A stretch of DNA of 9,798 nt from an uncultured Gammaproteobacteria bacterium (GTDB lineage Bacteria; Pseudomonadota; Gammaproteobacteria; Ga0077536): positions 1 through 9,798 of the forward strand of contig CAIPNE010000026.1 of assembly GCA_903866355.1 (NCBI GenBank). Direction: 5' to 3'. Below are positions 5,223-9,798 of the stretch, one piece after another. Both the position numbers and the translations under genes were made by a program. Numbering within the stretch: the first letter of the stretch is position 1; every line of letters starts with the position of its first letter. The notes beneath the pieces are model-generated. The model saw nothing but the letters and a program-made list of their open reading frames with translations, made no database searches and had not been told where the DNA came from.

Positions 5223-6385
5223 GGGATCACTCCGAAAGGGATGAGCTCGGCACCCAGCTGCTGCACGGTGTCAGCCAAAGCCCGTGACAGCGGCGTTTCA
5301 CAGCACAGCAGCACGGTCTGACCTTGTGGTTTGACGTTGTAAAGGTAATTGGGGATGCCCTCGCCGTAGGGGTCCTGAAACGTCCATCGCTGTTGGATGT
5401 CCGCGGCCAGCAAAATGGGCGAACGGGTGGTGGACTGCACGCGCACGTCTCGCCCCTGAAGGGCCAGGCCGCGTGCCAGACAAAACGCAGGGTGCATGAA
5501 TTCACCGGTGCCCAAGACCAAGACCGGCCGATCCATCGGTAAACGGGTATTCAGTCGCTCAAGCAGGTCACCCGGCAGACGCAAGGCTTGCGCCGTGCCG
5601 AGGCGGGCACTGAAAGGGCCCACGTGATCGCGCCGGCAAGCGACCTGGGCTTGCGCGGGAGCCGCAGGCTCGGCACGAAAGTGCGGGTCAGGCTCAAAGG
5701 TCACCGCGCCTGACAATAAGGAGATGAAATCAACCTGTGCTGCTTCGCCCCGCCAATGAGCACGCGCCTCATGACCCATGAAATCAGTAAGGGAGACCAA
5801 GCACACACGCTGCACCCGCGGATTGATCGAGCGATAAGCCGCCAGCAGCGAGCGGAAGGTCTGCCCGGTCGACAACTCATCGTCCACCAAGGCCAGCATG
5901 GAGGCGTTGGCAAAAGCCTCGCGCAGCTCGGCCTCTTCGGGCCAATGCAGGCGCAAGCTTTGCGCATGACTGTGACGCTCTTCAAAATTCAGCGTCTGAG
6001 CCCCGGAGAGCGGGTAGCGAGTGGTCTGAACGTAGACTGCGCTGTCCTGCCCGTGCTGAGCGAGGTACGCCTCGAATACGCCCTGCCCCAGTCCGGTGGC
6101 CGTCTCCGCCATGCCGACAAACAGGGCGGGCCGAGGGCCAGGCCCAGGCAGCCGCGCCGCCAGGGTCTCGTGGGCCGCCGCCATCTCGCTGGGTGCGCTG
6201 GGCCAGTGTTTGCCCAACACCTTGCTCACGAACAAGAAGCCCCGGCGCGGGTTGTGGCGTGCGGCAAAGCCGCACAGCCGTTGTAAAGGCCAGTCGGCCC
6301 GATCAACCTCGACCTGCAAGCGGCCATTGGGCAGCAGCACTTCGTGTCGGAGAGGGGAGTTGAGCACCGCCGTTGCCTTAACCAT
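5219..6385 (-). CDS. TRSP domain phosphoribosyltransferase (PRTase_2 type)
   Basis: This 388-residue protein has a type I phosphoribosyltransferase domain and the TRSP C-terminal domain that always accompanies it. GFLFVSKVLGKH (residues 49-60) and PALFVGMAETATGLG (86-100) are family marks. LALVDDELSTGQTFRSL (165-180) is the classical PRPP-binding motif with two acidic residues. The C-terminal part has VLVLGTGEFMHPAFCLA (288-304), the name-giving TTRSP (319-323) and DPYGEGIPNYLYN (338-350). The ATG at 6385 overlaps the ATP-grasp gene by 8 nt; the frame is open to 6478 but that lies in the neighbour and lacks resemblance. It would attach or remove phosphoribose on the operon's product. Residues 235-250, rich in Ala/Pro/Gln, look like an interdomain linker. 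Confidence 0.88.
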   Translation of the reverse strand: MVKATAVLNSPLRHEVLLPNGRLQVEVDRADWPLQRLCGFAARHNPRRGFLFVSKVLGKHWPSAPSEMAAAHETLAARLPGPGPRPALFVGMAETATGLGQGVFEAYLAQHGQDSAVYVQTTRYPLSGAQTLNFEERHSHAQSLRLHWPEEAELREAFANASMLALVDDELSTGQTFRSLLAAYRSINPRVQRVCLVSLTDFMGHEARAHWRGEAAQVDFISLLSGAVTFEPDPHFRAEPAAPAQAQVACRRDHVGPFSARLGTAQALRLPGDLLERLNTRLPMDRPVLVLGTGEFMHPAFCLARGLALQGRDVRVQSTTRSPILLAADIQQRWTFQDPYGEGIPNYLYNVKPQGQTVLLCCETPLSRALADTVQQLGAELIPFGVIP

Positions 6386-7379
6386 GCGGCAACACCACAG
6401 CCATCCCGACTTCCGTGACGCGCAAACCCAGACGAGGGGTGGGAATCGGCAAGCCCGCATAGCCATCCACTGCCCCACACAGCGCCAGATAAGGCAAGTT
6501 GACGCCGGACAGGCAGCTCATGGCCACGCCACCAGACGCACGGGGGTTGATCTCCAACAGCTTGGGCTCGCCGTGCTGGTCTTCCTTGAATTGGATGTTC
6601 ACCAAGCCACTGATGCGAAAACGCTCCAACAAGCTGGCGGCATGGGTGAGCAGTCCCGGCGCACGGTCAAGCAATTGGGTGGGCGTCGTCAGCGACTTCT
6701 TTCTGACCACACCGGTGACAAAGCGCCCGGCATCGCCCAAGCAATCAACGCTGAACTCGTGACCAGGCAGGTACTCCAGAAGCATCTGTGACGCGCAACG
6801 CCTACCAGGGTGGCGGGCCAGCCACGCTTGTGGCGTGATGCTCCGACGACGGCGTTGACCCTCAGGAGGCATCAAGCGATAAAAGCCCTTGCCGTAGATT
6901 GATACGGTGGGTTTGATGCAGGCCTGAAAGCCCTGCGACCAAAGTTGCTCCAGCGCAGCGGGTAAGTCTCGGGGGTCGCGGATGAGTGTGGATGCGGCCA
7001 GCGGCACACGCCCTGCCATCTTGTGGTAGACCCAGGCCTTATTGTGCAGACGAGGCAAGGTCGGCGCGTCTGCCACGCTAATCACGCGGATGCCGCGTGC
7101 CTCAAACTGGGCCCGCGCGGCCACAATCGCATTCGCCTCATGCGCCGGATGAAACACCTCAACGCGCTGATCGACCGCAAACTCCAAACACCACTGCACA
7201 TAGTCTGGCGTACTTAAGCCCTCCGGCTCACGAGCATGTTCGTGGGCCGCGGCATAGCCGACAAAGTAGCGGTGCTTGTGAGTGCAGATCAGGGTGAAGC
7301 GTTGCTCAACGTCACCTTCGCGAATCAATCGCAGGACGCGGTACACCAGCTCAAAGTGGCGATTGAACCATACACGCAT
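6378..7379 (-). CDS. ATP-grasp ligase of the Ter operon
   Basis: This 333-residue protein is a predicted carboxylate-amine type ligase. Visible ATP-grasp elements: LHNKAWVYHKM (111-121, start of the grasp region), ACIKPTVSIYGKGF (153-166, Lys for ATP phosphates and a Gly-loop), LLEYLPGHEFSVDCL (200-214, adenine/ribose-binding Glu), GLVNIQFKED (258-267) and LLEINPRASGG (274-284, metal-binding Glu and Asn). The N-terminus (MRVWFNRHFELVYRVLRLI) is a Rossmann-like pre-domain. The ATG at 7379 is preferred because AAGG lies 7 nt upstream; a TTG at 7385 would be too close to it. It is the first enzyme gene after terD, separated by 121 nt with a palindrome, and overlaps the next gene by 8 nt. The residues joined are unknown. 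Confidence 0.88.
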   Translation of the reverse strand: MRVWFNRHFELVYRVLRLIREGDVEQRFTLICTHKHRYFVGYAAAHEHAREPEGLSTPDYVQWCLEFAVDQRVEVFHPAHEANAIVAARAQFEARGIRVISVADAPTLPRLHNKAWVYHKMAGRVPLAASTLIRDPRDLPAALEQLWSQGFQACIKPTVSIYGKGFYRLMPPEGQRRRRSITPQAWLARHPGRRCASQMLLEYLPGHEFSVDCLGDAGRFVTGVVRKKSLTTPTQLLDRAPGLLTHAASLLERFRISGLVNIQFKEDQHGEPKLLEINPRASGGVAMSCLSGVNLPYLALCGAVDGYAGLPIPTPRLGLRVTEVGMAVVLPHG

Positions 7380-7467
7380 AAACAAACCTTGGGAGATTGC
7401 GCCGCAGCGCTGAACAACAACAAACTAACCCGACTGCGGGCATCGCCCGACGCTCAAGCAATCAACA

Positions 7468-7489
7468 ACACAGCGCCATGGCGCTGTGT
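7468..7489. repeat. 22-bp perfect palindrome between terD and the ligase gene
   Basis: ACACAGCGCCA is followed directly by its reverse complement TGGCGCTGTGT. In the - strand transcript it begins 12 nt after the terD stop codon and is followed by TGTTGATTG, too poor in T for strong termination. It could be a leaky terminator, an mRNA-stabilising 3' hairpin for terD, or an operator for a dimeric regulator. The remaining spacer (7380-7467) shows only the ligase ribosome site. Confidence 0.6.
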
Positions 7490-7500
7490 GAGAGACCCCA

Positions 7501-8082
7501 TCAGACGTGCGGCAGGATGAAGGGCATCAGGTCTTGGAAGGTACGGCCGGAGCAGTTTTCGCCGATGGCGTGCATTTTCCACTCGTTGTTGTGGCGGTAA
7601 ATTTTGGCCATGATCTGCGCGGTGTGGGTGCCCTGACAAGACAAGTTGTAGCACGCCACCTCTTGTTGATTTTGGCCGTTGAGAATGCGGCAGGTGGCAT
7701 TGCTAATCTGGCTGAAATTTTGCCCGGTGAAGCTATTCACCACAAACACCATCGCCGATACCTTGGCAGGCACCTGAGCCAAATTGACCAAGATCTGCTC
7801 ATCGTCGCCATCGCCATCGCCCGTGCGGTTGTCGCCCGTGTGGTGAACGCTACCGTCCTTGCTGGTGAGCTGGCGAAACCATACCGTGTCAACGACGTTT
7901 TTGGTCTCATCGAACATCACGCAGGAAGCATCCAGATCGACTTCGATCCGCGAGCTGCCAAAGCCGAACAAGCCCTTCTTTTTGATCGGGTCCCATCCCA
8001 GGCCCATGACAATTTTTGTCAGGGTGCTACCGGCCTCTTTGTCGAGGGAAATTTTTTGACCTTTTTGCAATGTCACTGTCAT
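7501..8082 (-). CDS. terD: TerD family calcium-binding stress protein
   Basis: This 193-residue protein is a full-length TerD. It opens with TVTLQKGQKISLDK and has MGLGWDP (26-32), VDLDASCVMFDE (48-59), the acidic calcium site GDNRTGDGDGDDEQI (83-97) and GQNFSQISNATCRILN (120-135), all typical. TerD proteins bind Ca2+ and take part in resistance to tellurite, phage and other stress, probably as membrane-linked scaffolds with TerC and vWA proteins. The ATG at 8082 follows a strong AAGGAG with 7-nt spacing; the frame is open to 8130 without reason to extend. This excellent ribosome site suggests higher expression than the enzymes downstream. It lies directly after the broken AIM24 gene. Confidence 0.95.
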   Translation of the reverse strand: MTVTLQKGQKISLDKEAGSTLTKIVMGLGWDPIKKKGLFGFGSSRIEVDLDASCVMFDETKNVVDTVWFRQLTSKDGSVHHTGDNRTGDGDGDDEQILVNLAQVPAKVSAMVFVVNSFTGQNFSQISNATCRILNGQNQQEVACYNLSCQGTHTAQIMAKIYRHNNEWKMHAIGENCSGRTFQDLMPFILPHV

Positions 8083-8089
8083 GCTTTTC

Positions 8090-8095
8090 TCCTTA
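8090..8095 (-). promoter_or_regulatory. Strong ribosome binding site of terD
   Basis: AAGGAG on the - strand, 7 nt before the ATG at 8082, is the best Shine-Dalgarno sequence in the window and fixes the start. Confidence 0.85.
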
Positions 8096-8108
8096 GAAAA
8101 TGAACTGT

Positions 8109-8590
8109 CTAAATTGACGAGGGGCACCACCGGAATGAGGTGGCCACAATCTTCGTGTCAACCACGGCCCCGATTTGTTGACCTACCCACGACGCAAACG
8201 ACTGACGCTTGCGTGATCACACCAGCACCTGCCCCGTACCAGAAAATTTCATCGCTAGACCCTCACCCGAGGTTTGGTTGCTGGCTGGGTTCGACAACAA
8301 ACCTCCCTGGCGCGAGGTGCTCGCGACCCTGTCAGACGGCAGGAGGAGATGTCCGGGGCCTCGCGTGGCCACGTTCTTCTGTGTGAAAAGCGGCTCGCCA
8401 GCCACCAGCCACCCAATGCTGCGCCAAGCAGCCCGCCCGGCAGATTACCGCTGAGGTGCAGCGTGCCGTCCATCATCACCATGGCATCGCTTTCCGCAAC
8501 CACCGACTCTCCCTGCCTGCGGGCCACCTGAAGGCCGGGGTTTTGCCCGTCGGTGATCGTGAAAGTGCTCAGCGGGAACCGTCTCAGCTC
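8109..8590 (-). pseudogene. Broken AIM24/TIGR00266-family gene
   Basis: Reading both required frames gives pieces of an AIM24-like beta-sandwich protein, common in Ter operons. Frame one: FTITDGQNPGLQVARRQGES, then AESDAMVMMDGTLHLSGNL and GGLLGAALGG. The frame shifts within a heptamer repeat near 8400-8413. Frame two continues GEPLFTQKNVATRGPGHLLL, then GGLLSNPASNQTSGEGLAMK, FSGTGQVLV, a TGA at 8219-8217, and SRKRQSFASWVGQQIGAVV. Relatives have a Cys (TGC) where the TGA stands. The stretch between GHLLL and GGLLSN lacks most of the central domain, perhaps 60 or more residues. No start codon is in frame; ATG at 8593 reads straight into the vWA stop. The lesions together mean the gene is dead. 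No separate promoter for terD is obvious inside it. Confidence 0.75.
8400..8413. repeat. Heptamer tandem repeat at the AIM24 frameshift
   Basis: AGCCACC (GGTGGCT on the coding strand) is present twice in tandem exactly where the two AIM24 reading frames must be joined. Adding back one 7-nt unit, or one base, restores the frame, so slippage from three units to two is a plausible cause. Confidence 0.5.
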
Positions 8591-9798
8591 ATGATCAGAG
8601 AGTGCTGGCGCGCCAAGCGCAACCAGCCGGGGTATTCCTGAAGCAGCAGACGGTAGACCTCGTCATCACTGAGCTTGGACGGATCAGGCACTGCGAAGAA
8701 ATTGGCGTTGTCGATGAACCTGTCACGCAAATCATCGAGTTTTTCCAGGAAATCAAAACGCTCACCGCCGACACCCACGAACTGCCAAAAGATCGCCTCG
8801 CGAGACGCCTCACGCAAGGCTTTCTGCGACGCCGATTTGTCGCCTGGTGCACCATCGGTCACGAACAGCGCGTAAACCGGCAACGTCGTGCCCTTGTAAT
8901 ACTGGCGCACCAGGTTCATGGCCGGCGCATAGTCGGTGCCGCCGCCCAGTTTGTGCTTGGCGATCAATCGATCAACGGCCCCATCGATGGTGTCGACCGA
9001 CATGTCACCCGCCGCGATGGCACGGCTGTCGAACAGGAACACATCAATTGACTTGTCGTCATCAAACAGGCAGGCCAATGCCAACAGACGCTCGCAGATG
9101 CGCTGGACCACGCCGCGCCGATACAGATCAAGCATCGAACCCGAAATGTCGAGCACCAGGCAAACCTTGGCCACATGATCAACCAAACCCTGCTTTTCGA
9201 GCGAGAGATGGGCGGCCTTGACCAGACTCACCAGCTGGGGGGCTTTCTGGCTCAGCTCTTTTTCAAGCTGCACCACCTTGCTGAGTGGCGGCGCAGTGGG
9301 TGCTGGCGCAGCCGCCGTCGTCTCTTCACCGCCGAAATGGGCGAGTAAGGCCGACAGCCCCCCTCTGAAGCCATCACCCAAAGCAGCCTGTCGCCAAGCA
9401 CCGTCTTTGCGGTACACCTCGGTCAACAGCAGCGCTTTTTCGTCTGACAGATCCTGGCCCTGCAAGGTGAAACGACTGTGCACAGCCTGAGCCTGGCCCA
9501 CTTCGACCACCGCCTCTTGCAGTGCGCTCATCACGCCCTCGCCATCGACAGTGGCCGTGAAGACCAGCCGCTCAAGCGCTGCAGGCAGCCGCCCGAGATC
9601 GATGGAAAACAGTGCGCTCCCCGTATTCAGCTGCAATTGCACGCCGCCACAGGGCGTGAGCAACTGATTGAAGAACACCATGTAGGGGTCGCCCAGCAGG
9701 TTGCCCCGCCCATCCACACCGAAACAGGCCAAATCAGTGGCAAAGCCCGCCTTCACCTGCACGTTTAGGGTGAAGGGGACGCTCGTGTCGACGAGGTC
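8584..9798 (-). CDS. TerD-vWA fusion protein (TerF-like), 5' end outside window
   Basis: The frame is open to the window edge, so the start is missing; 404 residues are seen. Residues 1 to about 150 are TerD-like: VDTSVPFTLNVQVKAGF, GDPYMVFFNQ and the closing LTEVYRKDGAWRQAALGDGF, a common end of TerD domains. An Ala/Pro-rich linker (about 160-172) leads into a von Willebrand A domain with a full MIDAS metal site: VLDISGSM (216-222 region, DxSxS), the Thr of KLGGGTDYAPAM and the Asp of LFVTDGAPGD. Such TerD-vWA proteins are thought to assemble Ter complexes in a metal-dependent way. It heads the visible operon, and its stop codon abuts the dead AIM24 reading frame. The N-terminus, promoter and any gene upstream cannot be judged here. 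Confidence 0.9.
   Translation of the reverse strand, partial: DLVDTSVPFTLNVQVKAGFATDLACFGVDGRGNLLGDPYMVFFNQLLTPCGGVQLQLNTGSALFSIDLGRLPAALERLVFTATVDGEGVMSALQEAVVEVGQAQAVHSRFTLQGQDLSDEKALLLTEVYRKDGAWRQAALGDGFRGGLSALLAHFGGEETTAAAPAPTAPPLSKVVQLEKELSQKAPQLVSLVKAAHLSLEKQGLVDHVAKVCLVLDISGSMLDLYRRGVVQRICERLLALACLFDDDKSIDVFLFDSRAIAAGDMSVDTIDGAVDRLIAKHKLGGGTDYAPAMNLVRQYYKGTTLPVYALFVTDGAPGDKSASQKALREASREAIFWQFVGVGGERFDFLEKLDDLRDRFIDNANFFAVPDPSKLSDDEVYRLLLQEYPGWLRLARQHSLIMS

Noticed and set aside
4470..5321. 283-residue + strand open frame
   Set aside because: It lies opposite the HAD gene, which has all catalytic motifs. It is rich in His, Arg and Gln as antisense frames of GC-rich genes are, and has no recognisable motif.
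5756..6791. Long + strand frames opposite the TRSP-PRTase and ATP-grasp genes
   Set aside because: They are antisense shadows: the - strand products carry clear PRPP-binding and ATP-grasp motifs.
7397..7440. AAC-rich patch (GAACAACAACAAACTAAC) as a DGR template repeat
   Set aside because: It is short, in the Ter operon spacer, and its flanks do not match the variable region codons (TGGGTCTTCGG..., AAGTAC...).
7507..8103. 198-residue + strand frame opposite terD
   Set aside because: The - strand frame is a textbook TerD with a strong ribosome site, so this is its shadow.
8156..8161. TTGACA on the - strand as -35 of a terD promoter
   Set aside because: No acceptable -10 is found 16-18 nt downstream, so I do not claim a promoter there.
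1..9798. CRISPR array, tRNA or rRNA gene
   Set aside because: No regularly spaced repeats, cloverleaf with a TTCGAATC-type arm in place, or rRNA-like stretch was found on either strand.

Overview
The window looks like a chromosomal accessory region of a fairly GC-rich proteobacterium. A betaproteobacterium is my best guess, based on a PEP-CTERM-type exported protein, an Avd-like gene, BrnT/BrnA and a TerD metabolite operon together; no rRNA or tRNA is present to confirm it. The left part (about 1-2440) is read mostly on the + strand and is a patchwork of mobile and decayed pieces. The right part (2448-9798) is one long, tightly packed - strand operon.

Left part. A secreted DUF1566/Lcl-type protein with a C-terminal PEP-CTERM-like anchor (21-659) carries a segment (about 435-515) in which nearly all variable-looking codons end in C. 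This is what diversity-generating retroelement (DGR) adenine mutagenesis of AAC codons leaves behind. It is followed by a perfect 10-bp stem with a 4-nt loop (690-713) and a shortened Avd-like gene (739-942), the usual DGR accessory. No reverse transcriptase and no adenine-rich template repeat are visible. Where these would be expected there is instead a - strand ParE-type toxin tail (1006-1173), an intact BrnT/BrnA toxin-antitoxin pair (1302-1854), REP-like repeats (1878-2044) and the 3' end of an IS3-family transposase (2042-2270). The window therefore holds an orphan DGR target locus: either a relic, or a remote target served from elsewhere in the genome.

Right part. In transcription order (from high to low coordinate): a TerD-vWA fusion (8584-9798, 5' end outside the window), a broken AIM24-family gene (8109-8590), terD (7501-8082), an ATP-grasp ligase (6378-7379), a TRSP-type phosphoribosyltransferase (5219-6385), a HAD phosphatase (4446-5222), a StiP-family PRTase-fold protein with a probable PELOTA-like tail (3331-4449) and a CitE/HpcH-like lyase (2448-3338). 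The last five overlap by 8, 4, 4 and 8 nt. This set matches the Ter-associated biosynthetic module predicted from comparative genomics (Anantharaman, Iyer and Aravind) to make a nucleoside-like metabolite linked to stress and metal response; the product remains unknown as far as I am aware. A 22-bp perfect palindrome sits between terD and the enzyme genes and may set their expression ratio. The AIM24 gene has a frameshift, an internal deletion and a stop codon, while its neighbours look intact.
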